Below, piece by piece: positions 26,431-37,594 of a stretch of DNA of 64,000 nucleotides. The notes beneath the pieces are model-generated. The model had not been told where the DNA came from and did no database searches. It was given only the letters and a program-made list of their open reading frames with translations. Position 1 is the stretch's first letter; each line of letters begins with the position of its first letter. A program made the translations under genes and the position numbers. Location: the NCBI RefSeq assembly GCF_025766255.1, contig NW_026516686.1, forward strand, positions 124,001 to 188,000, read 5' to 3'. Origin of the DNA: Zychaea mexicana. Its lineage: Eukaryota; Mucoromycota; Mucoromycetes; Mucorales; Lichtheimiaceae.

Positions 26431-27419
26431 ACCATAGCATCACACGCTAGCATGGTGCTGCTAGGCTAGCATCGTCGGCTAGCATCATGCTGTTAGGCTA
26501 GCATCGCAGGCTAGCATCATGCTGTTAGGCTAGCATCGCAGGCTAGCATCATGCTGTTAGGCTAGCATCGCAGGCTAGCATGATGCTGTTAGGCTAGCAT
26601 CGCAGGCTAGCATGATGCTGTTAGGCTAGCATCGCAGGCTAGCATGATGCTGTTAGGCTAGCATCGTCGGCTAGTATACTGCTGCTAGGCTAGCATCGCA
26701 CGCTGGCATGATGCTGCTAGGCTAGCATCGCACGCTGGCATGATGCTGCTAGGCTAGCATCGTCAGTTATCATGGTGCTGCTAGGCTAGCATCGCCGTCT
26801 AGCATGATGCTGCTAGGCTAGCATCGTCAGTTATCATGGTGCTGCTAGGCTAGCATCGCAGGCTAGCATGGTGCTGCTAGGCTAGCATCGCACGCTGGCA
26901 TGATGCTGCTAGGCTAGCATCGTCAGTTATCATGGTGCTGCTAGGCTAGCATCGCCGTCTAGCATGATGCTGCTAGGCTAGCATCGTCAGTTATCATGGT
27001 GCTGCTAGGCTAGCATCGCCGTCTAGCATGATGCTGCTAGGCTAGCATCGCACGCTGGCATGATGCTGCTAGGCTAGCATCGCAGGCTAGCATGATGCCG
27101 TTAGGCTAGCATCGCAGGCTAGCATGATGCCGTTAGGCTAGCATCGTCAGTTATCATGGTGCTGCTAGGCTAGCATCGCAGGCTAGCATGGTGCTGCTAG
27201 GCTAGCATAGTCGGCTAGCATACTACTGGGCTAGCATCGTCGGTTAGCATACTGCTGCTAGGCTAGCATCGTCGGCTAGTATACTGCTGCTAGGCTAGCA
27301 TCGCAGGCTAGCATGATGCCGTTAGGCTAGCATCGCAGGCTAGCATGGTGCTGCTAGGCTAGCATCGTCGGCTAGCATACTGCTGCTAGGCTAGCATCGT
27401 CGGCTAGCATACTGCTGCT
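26431..27419. repeat. 32-bp tandem satellite rich in GCTAGC
   Basis: About 30 tandem units of roughly 32 bases, each with two GGCTAGCATC-like half units separated by GCAGG/GTCGG and ending in a GATGCTGTTA/GATGCTGCTA spacer. The palindrome GCTAGC recurs about every 16 bases. Variant half units (GTCAGTTATC, GCACGCTGGC) appear in blocks, which shows higher-order duplication. No open frame of note crosses it. Confidence 0.92.
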
Positions 27420-28286
27420 TAGAAGTCGCAATTGGACGGGTCGGGTCGGGTCAAGGGTCTGACCCGTTGACCCACGGGTCAAGAAAACACTGACCCGACC
27501 CGACCCGTTCAACCCGACGGGTCAAAACTCGGGTTGACGGGTCACTACTGATTTTGATTTAGTGACAAAGAAGGTGTCAATCAACCTGAGCTGGAGCACT
27601 GGAAGTGCAAAACTACATGTATACACAGCTCTCTAAGATGATGGCACGCAAATTCCTAGCAGTGCTAGCAATATCTACGTTTTGTGTGATTATTCTTAAA
27701 GGTAAAGGGGTTTGTGCCATAACAAAAGAAATCGTTTGCGCTCACATGCATTAAAGAAAGCATAATGGTTAAAGTGTGGTTAAATATCGACTTCCTTTAA
27801 ATGCCCCTAATCCTTTTCCCTTTTCCCTTTTCTTTTCATTTCTTCCTTCTTCTTTCATTTCTCTTTCCTTAATTCCTTCTACGTCTTTTGTCAAATCTCG
27901 TCTCTCACTGCCACTCTCTATTGTCTATTCTCATTGTACTATTGCTACTTCTTTACTTTGCTACTTCTTTACTACTATTACATATATTGCTTATAGCTTA
28001 CTTATCTTACACTCTTGAATATAAAATATGATCCCACAATGAAAAAGAATATAAGTACGTTTTATGTTACAGTTCTATAGCAGACATATTGACAACTACA
28101 TCTTTAATATAATGATGCTTCCCAACAAGAAGATTGACTACTTGAATACAAGTACCTCATAGATATCATATGTATACACGGGTCACAACGGGTCAACGGG
28201 TCGGGTCAAGGGTTAGACGGGTTGACCCGTGGGTCAGAAAAGCATCAACCCGACCCGTTGACCCGTGGGTCAGATTGCGACCCCTA
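27420..28286. mobile_element. Non-autonomous element with TGACCCG subterminal repeats
   Basis: The left end TAGAAGTCGCAAT and the complement of the right end TAGGGGTCGCAAT match over 13 bases with two differences. Inside each end lies a cluster of TGACCCG/CGGGTCA words forming local hairpins (27433-27545 and 28177-28273). This terminal form resembles hAT-type elements, but an 8-bp target duplication is not evident. The interior (27546-28176) has no supported gene. The left boundary abuts the satellite array. Confidence 0.55.
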
Positions 28287-29475
28287 GGCTCAAATAACAA
28301 TTCTATGAAAAGTATTTATTTACATACAGGCAAAAAAAATGCGAAATGAAGTGTCGAAGTTGGGGTCAATTTGAAAATTTAGCAGAAGATTTTGTCAGAA
28401 TGTCCACCCTACTATACACTATAGTATATGACATTCAATCGGCGATTTCCATGTTAAGAAGGTAGTGTAACATTAGTGATAAGCACTGGTGCAATATATA
28501 CCTCAGCCTTCCAATCAATATTGATTGTAATGGTGCTATGTAAATTATAAGTAGGATGACAGTTTTATTTTTCTTTCTTTTTCCAAAACATTCTATACAA
28601 TGGGGGAGACTCAACAAGTACCAGAAGCACGTTAAAATTATGCAAGAGTCAAAGAACACAATTAAGTAAATTTCTTGTGCATTCAAAAAGAACTGTCAGT
28701 TTCTAAGAATTATGTAAGAAGAATCATGCGAGAGTAGTTTGTTTATTTAAGTCATACTCTGAGAAAGGACTCACTGGATGAAAAGTAGAAAAAGCTGTGA
28801 AAAAATATAAATCCCACCAGCAAATTTTTTATGATTAACTAAAAATGGAAATTTATAACGGCGGAATTTAAAATTTTTGAAATACCCACTTGTTGTTTCT
28901 AGGTGGCGGGCACCATATCAATAAAATCAAATGTCAATGAATTATGATCTTTTCATTATATTCTTTGATTCTTACTTTCCATTATTCTTTTTTGTTCCTT
29001 TTAATTTTAGATTCATATTGAAATTCTGTTTTCTCATCTTTTAATATTTTAAAAATAAACGTTTTAAGAATATTATCAAATATAATATTAAATTATATTA
29101 TATTATAAATCTCAATTTACCTAATTATAAACATTCTCTTCAAATTTTTAAAAACACATCATTATTTAATATATTTTCAAAATCCATCTCACTCATTTTA
29201 ATTTTATATCTATAAATTCAATTTTAAAAATAAATTTAAACTTAAAACTATATTTTATGTCTTTCTAAAACCTTAGAGTCCCTTTATTATATTTCCAAAA
29301 ATTATAGTAATTAAAAAATCTAAGAATTAAAATTTTTGATTCTCTTATAATATTTATTTTTTTTTAAAAATTCTTCACTCCCTTCAGAGTTTTCAATAGA
29401 CAGTTGTATAAGGATAATTAAAGATTATCTTTAATATTTAATTGTTATTGATCAACTCCCTTCATCAATAGTATA
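28287..29475. other. AT-rich intergenic DNA
   Basis: No gene was seen. From about 28860 the DNA becomes extremely AT-rich with almost no CpG, like the block at 30176-32560. Confidence 0.5.
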
Positions 29476-29507
29476 TAAGCAGAAGCAATTTTTAGAGGAC
29501 AATTTGA

Positions 29508-30175
29508 TTCTTACCCTTGCATCAATGTCAGTGTTACTCTTGGACCCTCACAGATATTCAAACGAGATAAAGCCATTTTTCGGCCAGGATGATTGGTAGG
29601 CAATCAATGACCACATCCAGCAACTATACAACATCAAATGCCTGCCACTACCTCTCACAACAACGACCAACTTCCTCCTTACCGAATCTGAGATCCAGTT
29701 GAAGACAATGGCGTTGCAAGCCAAGGAAAAGAGGATGGCGAAGGCATTGGCAAATCTGGTATCGAAGCTTCCTTCCATTGCATTAGATAAAGATGTCAAT
29801 GAAACTGAGCTCTGCTCTCGTTTCGTGGAACCCTTCTTAGCTGGTCTCTTCAATGATCTAGCTAAAGGCATCTACCTACATTGGACCAACGAACGTACTT
29901 TGGAGGCCAAGGCAAATAAAAATGCACAAAGCCGCCCTGATCTCTGTGTAACCAAGTGCTGTGGTGTCAATTGGACCACTAGCCTTGCGTATGGTGAAGC
30001 AAAACCTGCTGCATACAGTAGTGACAATTATCTTGTGTGCAGGGATATTATCAAGGTCACCATCTTTTGCAAGGAGGCACTAGACAAACAACTCTTTGAA
30101 GGCATTTTGGGCATCCAAGTCATTGGTAGAATGATTGTCTTTTATCTACTCACCTTGCTATCTCAACGTATTTAA
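29508..30175 (+). pseudogene. Copy A remnant of the zinc-finger/PD-(D/E)XK-like family gene
   Basis: The sequence parallels codons of the copy B gene from VLLLDPHRYSNEIKPFFGQD onwards. It carries a TGG to TAG nonsense codon at 29597-29599 and a deletion near 29677, and is cut off after VIGRMIVFYLLTLLSQ by the AT-rich insertion. Its nuclease-like core is in better frame than copy B: SRPDLCVTKCCGVNW then YGEAKP (29931-30008). The N-terminal zinc-finger half is missing. Confidence 0.75.
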
Positions 30176-32560
30176 AGATAAATATACAACAACAATAAAA
30201 TAAATAATATATTATATTTAAGGAAAGTTGTTGTTGTTTTAATTACCCCATGAAAGGCTTGCCTCCCCCTGCAACCTTCCATCTCTAAATCTCATTGTCA
30301 AGTTAGGCTGCGTCCAGGTGTTCCTTGCCTAAAGGAGGGGGTGCTCATTACTATTCCGCTACTTTCAATTATTAAAATCATTTATGTTTTATTTTACAAA
30401 TTTTTGTTCATAATGAATAATATGTTTTTGAAATTTATTTTTTAAAATGATAAAAATATTTAATAATTTTTTAAAAACTAAATAAATATAACTTATATAT
30501 TATATAATAATATATATTTGAACATTTTTTTAAAGTATCTAAAACATAAATAAGAATTATAAAACTTTCATATTAAATTTCTAATTATATTTTTTTTTCT
30601 ATATATAATTTAATATAATATTTTATTGTAATTGTTTATTCATCAAACCCTCATCAGAGGCCTACCATTAGTTGTTTAGCTGTTTGTAAACTACTTGCAG
30701 CATTATAGCTAATAGATTTACTATAGCTGACATAGCTATCAATGGCTAGATTAAAATACTTATTCTGAGTCAGATGATCAATTTATCTTCATTCATTTCA
30801 TTTTGTTCCTTAATATATATGTTATAATATTCCTGATTTAATGCTTGCATTTTCTGTTGTGATATCATATTAATAATATCCTGATTATTTTCTTCTTCTG
30901 CATTTACTAGAATGATTTAATAGTTAAAGTATGAATCAAAATACTTTTTATATGTATATTTTCTTTTTCTAATTTCATATCCATACAGTTTGAACATGCT
31001 GCCATATATGTAAAGTCAATATCACCTATATCACTCTCACCCTATAAGGTAGCTGCACTGGAAGTGTTATTCCCTAAGAAGAATAATCAATAATGATAAT
31101 ATAAAGTTTTAAATGGTTGATGATAGAAAATCTATTATCCTGTTATAAATCTGCTAAGACGAAAAATTGAAATTTTTCTATGGAGATTTCTAACTAGTTG
31201 CTTTTTCTTTAAACCAACATCAAAAAGCGTGTGTGTAAGTCAAGACTTGTATACTTATTTTTAATCCTTATCTTTATTTTCTATTTATCTTTTAAATCAT
31301 ATATCTGCTAAATGATTTTCAATTATCAAAATCCTTTTCTATATGGTTTCTTTTTTTTTAATCATTATTAAAATTATAAATATTAATTAAATTTATTACT
31401 TTTAGAAAATATAAGAATTAATTTTATTAATTTTTATTATTTTCATTATATATTTACTTTTAGGAATATTTAAAAATAAAATTTCATTTTAATTTTAATA
31501 TTCCATCACTTTTATTAAATATAATATAATCGATTTATTAATACTTATTGATTATCCCTCTAACCTTTCATCGGAAATATGAGGAATTGAGGATTCATGA
31601 GAATTATTATATTTAGGAGAAATATCCTAAGAATCTTCATTCTTAATAGATATATCCTCAGAATATGAACTTTGCTGAAAAGTTTTATCTTTAAGGAATA
31701 GAAAAGCATTTATTTTTATCATAATTTTAAATTTATTATATAATCCTTAAAATAAGATTTTATATTAATTCTATATTAGAACTTTATCTTATAAAATTAT
31801 GATAATTTATTTTATGATTTAAACATTTTTCTTATTTTAATCTATATTTGTCTACTTAAATATATAAATGTATTATTATTCCGTATTTTAAAAATTTTTA
31901 ATTTCAACATTTTCTTCTTTTAGATTTAAATCTATGCTTTTTTAATAATAACTAATAATATTAAATATCTATTAATTATTAAATAGCTCTTATAGATAAT
32001 TTATCCTGAGAAAAATCATTTTACTATATTTATATTATTTTCTTCCTGAAAAGTTATATTTTTTAAATCTTCCACACTTACTTTTTGACAATATTTATCA
32101 TAAATAGTTATAGCATTTTTTTTTTAATTCATATTTTTTAGTTTTCAATTTTTCAACTGTTTCATTTATTTCCTTATTAATTTTCTGTTTATTATTTGTA
32201 GCTTTTAAATTTGATTTAGATGCTTCTTTCTATTTTTCAGAAGCTTTTCAATTTTTTTTTCTTTTCTGTATATTCAACATCATATTATCATATATTATAT
32301 CTATAATAAAATTTTTCAAATTTTTTTTTTAATTTTTTTGTATTAATAACAATTTTTACATTATTAAATGTGATTTGATTTATTGATGTTGATACCATTA
32401 TAATGTATTTTTTTTAAATAAAAATAAAATTCAAAATTTATTTTTTTGAAATTTTATATATATGTATATTATGACCTTGTACATAAATTAATTTGGCTAT
32501 CTAACCAACTAGTGCTAGTAGTCCAGAACATGATTACTACATATAACCTTGGCTGGTCCC
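30176..32560. other. Very AT-rich insertion in copy A
   Basis: No supportable coding region. Long A/T runs dominate, apart from a short GC-normal patch at about 30240-30345. The block separates parts of the repeat that are contiguous in copy B, so it arrived after the repeat. No terminal repeats were found by eye. Confidence 0.55.
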
Positions 32561-32929
32561 CATCCCCCTTGCAGGTATCAAGATACTTAACAGCATAATA
32601 CAGAGCTTACCTGCTTTGGTCACTGAAGCACCTGCAATCCTTAAAGTTCAGGATATAATTGATCAGCTTTGTGTCCATACTATGTGCCCAAGTATCATCA
32701 GTAACTGATACACACCAACTTTACCAATTGACAGTATCCAACAACTCTTCTCCATTTCCAAAGAGTCGCAAGAGACAATGTGTGCTCTAAGCAGCGGCAC
32801 AGTTGACATGTGATCATTATAGTTACTTTTTCTCACCTCCTTGTATGTTTATCAATTCACTATGCACATTGTTACGATATGAGCAGCAGTATCCTTATAC
32901 TTTTTATTTTCATCTTCAAACATTCACTA

Positions 32930-33453
32930 CAGTGGTCCCCTGCTTTTTGCAGCCCCACTTTTTGCAGATCCTCAGTTTTTGCAGATTTTTTTGGAGCATA
33001 CCCACTTATCACTTAGTAAAATTGAAGCTTCCTCACTTTTTGCATTTTGCAGGCCAAAAATGGGGACCTGCAATTTTCCGCTATTAACTCGAGAGCCTGG
33101 GACACAGAGTCTTGAACCAGTGACATCTACATGTAATGTTGATAGATAGCATCCTTTTGCTCGTCAGTAAGCTTTGGGTATTTTGCTTTTACCATAGTGG
33201 TGTGGAGGTGTCGATAGTGCAGTATATAAACATCAAGAATGAGACGACAGCCTTTTATATAAGAGTTGATTTATAATAAGTAGCCTCAGTACAACACCGA
33301 TATCTTTTAATTGGTTTACTATCATTGACACTTGATTAACATAATAGACTCAGTCTGTGTAACATCTCATACTCATCCTCACTTTTTGCAGTTCCCCACT
33401 TTTTGCAGTTTTTTCCACCAAAAACCGCTGCTGCAAAAAGTGGGGGACCACTG
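32930..33453. mobile_element. 524-bp MITE, CAGTGGTCCCC family
   Basis: The left end CAGTGGTCCCCTGCTTTTTG and the complement of the right end CAGTGGTCCCCCACTTTTTG match over 23 bases (both continue with CAG) with two differences. TA flanks both sides (32928-32929 and 33454-33455). Extra copies of ACTTTTTGCAG lie just inside both ends. The corresponding site in copy B (about 44178-44190) lacks the insert. No coding region. Confidence 0.85.
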
Positions 33454-33859
33454 TACTTTATCAACCTGTATTTCTCTCGTGGTCCATCATACTCTATCAC
33501 TTTGTTGATCTTTTCTGCATTCCCTCACTCGGTACAATAACAAATAACAAAAAGAATTTTTTTGGCATCTTATAACTTTTCCTAGTTGAGACACTGAATA
33601 AAAAAGCATCTTGTAGAATGGGAAACAAAGCCTTCAAAGCCACTGAAATATAAACTATTACATGCCTCACCAATTCTAGTCCATTTCATCAAAAGTGGCT
33701 CAGATAATGACCTGTTACTGTTTTAATGCTATAAGCATTGGTCTCACACCCAAGCTTTCAAATTGCGACGCCGCTTGTGTCTCTGACTTGCTCTTTGCAC
33801 ACTTCTTGCCGTCGCCGAATTAGTGTAACTATAAAAGCCCGAGTGATATATCCACACTA

Positions 33860-34087
33860 TACAGGATTTTTCCTAATGATTGGCGGGGCTTTTTTTCCGA
33901 TCATGGCGGGGCTTTTTTTTCACTTTGTCGTTGGGTGTGTTTGTGATTGGCGGTGTGATTTTCGTGAATGGCAGGAGGAAAAAAATACAATGGCGGCCGA
34001 GTTACAGGTTGATGGCAGAATAATAAATTCATAATGGCGGCCATAATTTCAGGTTGATGGCAGAATAGTAAATCCATAATGGCGGTT
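33860..34087. repeat. Left terminal inverted repeat of the 6.2 kb element
   Basis: It begins TACAGGATTTTTCC and contains paired internal units: GGCGGGGC twice near the tip, and two units built on GGTTGATGGCAGAATA further in. The repeated words are candidate transposase-binding sites (inference). Confidence 0.9.
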
Positions 34088-34253
34088 GGGTAATTATGGT
34101 AATCGTTTTGCCTTCTTTTTCTCAGCATGACAGTTAATGATTTTCAACAACTCTATATTTTATTAAAAAAAACATATATATATATATGAAAAAAAAAGTA
34201 AAAGGAAAAAATATAGAAGGGCAGTAAAAAAACATATAAAATATGAAAAAAAA

Positions 34254-35576
34254 CTACAGCATCTTCTCTCCTTCTATACACCTAGGCACAAACGTAAGGG
34301 AGTGGCGAATCCATCCTTGGCAATCTTGGGCGGTGACTTCATAGGCGGAGTTGATGATGCGCGGCAGCAAGGTGTCGTCTGTGGTCAGTAAATGGCGTTT
34401 GACACCTGCCTTGAGCTTTGACCAAAATTCCTCAATTGGATTGAGGAATGGGCTGTAGGGCGGGAGAAAGAGGATCTCGAATCCTTGCTTGGCAATGGCA
34501 TCCCGAACTTCATCAGTCTTGTGGATAGCGGCATTACCCAATACCAAGGTCCTTCCACCCATACCATTTTCGGTGAGCACCTTCATCATTACTTCCAAAA
34601 ATTCGATAAAATGCTCCGCCCGAGTGCCGATTTTGCCCATCACCTTTTCTTCACCGTCACGCGTCTTGCGTTTCTTGGAAGCGACAACCGCTTGAGGTCT
34701 CCGGAGACTCAAGTTGATTACACCTTCACCAGTGATGGCACCCAAGATCGTAATATTGACCCCACGCGACTTAGAAACCAAGGCCTTGGCGGGCTCACCT
34801 CGTCTCGATCAACCAAAGTTACGCTTAATGTGCATGTTGAAGCCAGCCTCATCAATAAAGACGCATTTGTGGTAATTAATGCCACTGGCTTCAAATGCGT
34901 GTGCCCAGTTGATCCGGGAAGCGATCGTTTCATCGGAGTTGCGGTACTCAGAGATCCGTTCCAACTTCTTCATAGTAAGCCCGCATTTGCTAACAAGGTG
35001 CTTCTGGAGGCCACTTTGAGTGATGCTGATGCCGAATCGATCAACAAGCGATTGCTGTGCTTCTTTGAGGGTCGCATCTGACTTGGTATCGTAATACGCC
35101 TGGAGAAATGCTGTGTGTTCGGGTGTCAAGGTTGGTGGAGGACCAGGAGATTTACCCATTGTACTTGGGAGATATGGCTCACCGTCGACAAATCGTTTCC
35201 AGTATCGCTGTGCGGTTCGTTCAGGGATCAACAAGTCGCGCCCAGCCTCTGCAGCGTTTAAAGTGACATTTTGGATTCTATCGATCAATTGGATAATTTC
35301 TGGATCTCGATACACTCGATGAGCTCCTATAGGAATTAAGAGTTTTGGATTAGATATCAGAAGCAACTAGAGGTTTAATGTTATTAAGTAAGGTTTAGTA
35401 ATAGTAAGTAGCATACTTTTTGGGATGACAGGCTCTTTTGGAGGGTTTTTGCGAGGTCTTCCCCTTCCCTTTTTCACTGATTCCGTTTGGTTTTCTGCGG
35501 CTTCAGTACCAGGCGAAGTGGACGTTGGAGGATCGATTACCTTGGATGTAGAAATTTCCTGTGAATTACCAACCAT
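34254..35576 (-). pseudogene. DDE_3 (Tc1/IS630-type) transposase, inactivated
   Basis: Exons 35576-35417 and 35326-34254 (intron with GT-AG ends) read 410 codons. The first exon holds a Lys/Arg AT-hook-like stretch (KKGRGRPRKNPPKEP). An HTH follows (TLNAAEAGRDLLIPERTAQR), then a linker and the catalytic domain with the first Asp in CVFIDEAGFNMH and the Glu in FLNPIEEFWSKLK. Two defects are visible. A TGA stop at 34809-34811 replaces a residue that is usually Trp in the family pattern. The second catalytic position reads LVLGNAAIHK where the family has DNAAIHK (codon 34536-34538). The remainder is in frame and well conserved, so the losses are recent. Other copies in the genome could supply active enzyme. 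Confidence 0.85.
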
Positions 35577-35645
35577 TAATTAATAAAATATATAGAATAC
35601 ATATCATGTTCTACAGAATTATTGACCAATATATTTTGTAAGTAC

Positions 35646-35813
35646 CTACGATGTAGTTTTTATCTTGGTCATCGATACAAGGGAGTGTACACCACCAGTA
35701 TGGCCACTAAATTCATCGGATACGATTTGGTACACGTCGTCTACTTCCATCTCCTCTTCATGCATATCAACGTCAGTATTGTATGGTAGCGTTAAATTTT
35801 TGATGGATAACAT
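35646..35813 (-). CDS. Short acidic ORF inside the 6.2 kb element
   Basis: A 55-codon frame (MLSIKNLTLPYNTDVDMHEE, then EEMEVDDVYQIVSDEF) lies just upstream of the transposase on the same strand. It could be an upstream exon of the transposase, but no donor joins it in the needed phase (the clear GTAGGT donor at its end gives phase 2, while the next acceptor needs phase 0). It could also be a separate small protein. The acidic composition is like the N-termini of the other small proteins of the element. Confidence 0.35.
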   Translation of the reverse strand: MLSIKNLTLPYNTDVDMHEEEMEVDDVYQIVSDEFSGHTGGVHSLVSMTKIKTTS

Positions 35814-36126
35814 GGTGATAGTTGATGTAAAAAATCGAGTGATAATAATACTGTATGGACAAGTACAATAAATAAAATGATTCATACTTTTCAATTCTGT
35901 GAATTTGTTATTGAACAGAACTTGTAAGGTAACACCAAATGGGACAAAAAACAGTAGTTTTTTTAAATCCATTAGATCAACTCGCAATAATGTCACCCAT
36001 GTTAAACCCACTAAGCAAGATACAGTTTGTAGCTAATTATAAAAAGTATCCCACCATTGTTACATAAAGCAAGTATTTGTTTAGAGACAACCAGCAGAGA
36101 AAAAAATATTTATTAATAAAAAAAAA

Positions 36127-36624
36127 CTACGGATGTTGTAAAGCTGCCTCCAGAATACCATCATTAACCTTCGTCAAGAAGTGGTTACTCTTAGGAGCAC
36201 AGGGCCGTTTGGGTGGTGGTGGCATGTGGGGGCGGTAGATGCGGATGAGTCTTGATGCCGTTCCCTTCGGCATCTTCACCTTGGCGCCGGCTTGCTCGAT
36301 TGTAAGCCCATCCCAAAAATAGGCGCGCAGCACCACTACGACCTCGTCTTGGTTGTACCCGCGGCGGGGTGCTCGTTGCCGTCTTCGTGGTGGTGATGGC
36401 GATGATGGGGCAGAGGAGGCAGAGGAGGCGGAGGATGGAGACCGCGATGCTGATGATGATGATGATGATGGTGATGTTGTAGTGTCTTCTTCAAAGTCAC
36501 CAAAAGGAAGAGCCTTGCTCAATTCCTGAGTATTGTATACATCGAGACTGCCTTGCATGTCCACGTCTAATTCAAACTGCATGAGGTCGAGGGAGGAGTC
36601 GTTTGTAGAAATGATATCGGACAT
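36127..36624 (-). CDS. Small HTH protein of the 6.2 kb element, minus-strand side
   Basis: A single exon of 165 residues with a real ATG. It has an acidic N-terminus (LDLMQFELDVDMQGSLDVYN), a Ser/Ala/Pro run, a basic patch (PPRRRQRAPRRGYNQDE), then AYFWDGLTIEQAGAKVKMPK continuing with GTASRLIRIYRPHMPPPP. The last part has the pattern A-(4 to 6 residues)-I/M-P-x-x-T-A-x-R, shared with the transposase DNA-binding region. A DNA-binding regulator of the element is the likely role (inference). It is transcribed away from the central repeats. Confidence 0.7.
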   Translation of the reverse strand: MSDIISTNDSSLDLMQFELDVDMQGSLDVYNTQELSKALPFGDFEEDTTTSPSSSSSSASRSPSSASSASSAPSSPSPPRRRQRAPRRGYNQDEVVVVLRAYFWDGLTIEQAGAKVKMPKGTASRLIRIYRPHMPPPPKRPCAPKSNHFLTKVNDGILEAALQHP

Positions 36625-36779
36625 GATTAATAGTAAATTTAGAATGAGTTATTACAAGCAATGGATTTGAATCATCGGTTTATATACTTTTTTGTTCCGT
36701 ACCTACAGATATATATAATTAAGCAATCCACAATGGTATCTACAACAGATGACAACATTCCATTATAACGCATAGACTT

Positions 36780-37450
36780 GAAGTTTCAACATAGAGTATA
36801 TATGAATGCTACACCAGATGGGACAAAAAAATCACAGCAAAGCATAATTACGTGTATGTGTGAAGATCTAGTAAGAAGTATAATGCAGTGTTGCACGAAC
36901 TGGGACGGCATAAAGTAATAGCGGAGGGTGATTCCATTCCATCTTATGTGGTTCCATTCCATTGTTTGAATAAGAAAATAAAATATAACAGCAAAGCATA
37001 GTAGCGTGTATGCGTGAGGATCTACCAAGAAGTATAATGAAGCGTTGCACGAAGTGGGACAAAAAACCGACAGCAAAGTATAATTACGTGTATGTGTGAG
37101 GATCTAGTAAGAAGTATAATGGAGTGTTGCACGAACTGGGACGGCATAAAGTAATAGCGGAGGGTGATTGCATTCCATTTCGTGCAACGCTTTATACTTC
37201 TTACTAGATCCTCGCTGTGGTTTTTTTTTGTCCCATTTCGTGCAACGCTTCATTATACTTCTTGCTAGATCTTCATATGGATACAAGCTATTAAACTTTG
37301 CTGTGATTTTTTTTGTCCCATTTCGTGCAACACTTCGTTATATTTTATTTTCATATACAGATAATGGAATGAAATCACCTTCCGTACTTTATGCCGCCCC
37401 ATTTCGTGCAACATTTCATTATGCTTCTTGCTAGATCTTCATGTGGATAC
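36780..37450. promoter_or_regulatory. Mirrored repeat cluster between divergent genes of the element
   Basis: Units built on GATCTAGTAAGAAGTATAAT followed by GTTGCACGAA(C/G)TGGGAC occur in one orientation at about 36860-36905, 37018-37062 and 37098-37142. They occur in the opposite orientation at about 37186-37215, 37231-37272, 37313-37345 and 37396-37440. The mirror axis is near 37180. The block lies between the divergently transcribed halves, so it is a candidate bidirectional control region or internal binding array (inference). Confidence 0.7.
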
Positions 37451-37594
37451 TCTACCCTATTCTTCTACAGTACTGTAGGTTTGCAAGGATCATATCTTAC
37501 TTATAGTTTATTTATTTCCTACCTGAAAATTTCTGATTATAAACTTTCTTTTTACTCTATCTGTCTGAATTCTCACTACGTAGTCCTTTCCAGC

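Noticed and set aside
26431..27419. Possible CRISPR-like array
   Set aside because: Units are contiguous tandem copies without unique spacers, in a eukaryotic genome.
33901..34128. Open frames running through the terminal inverted repeats of the 6.2 kb element
   Set aside because: They exist in both termini because the repeats do. No start or domain, and the DNA is explained by the repeat structure.
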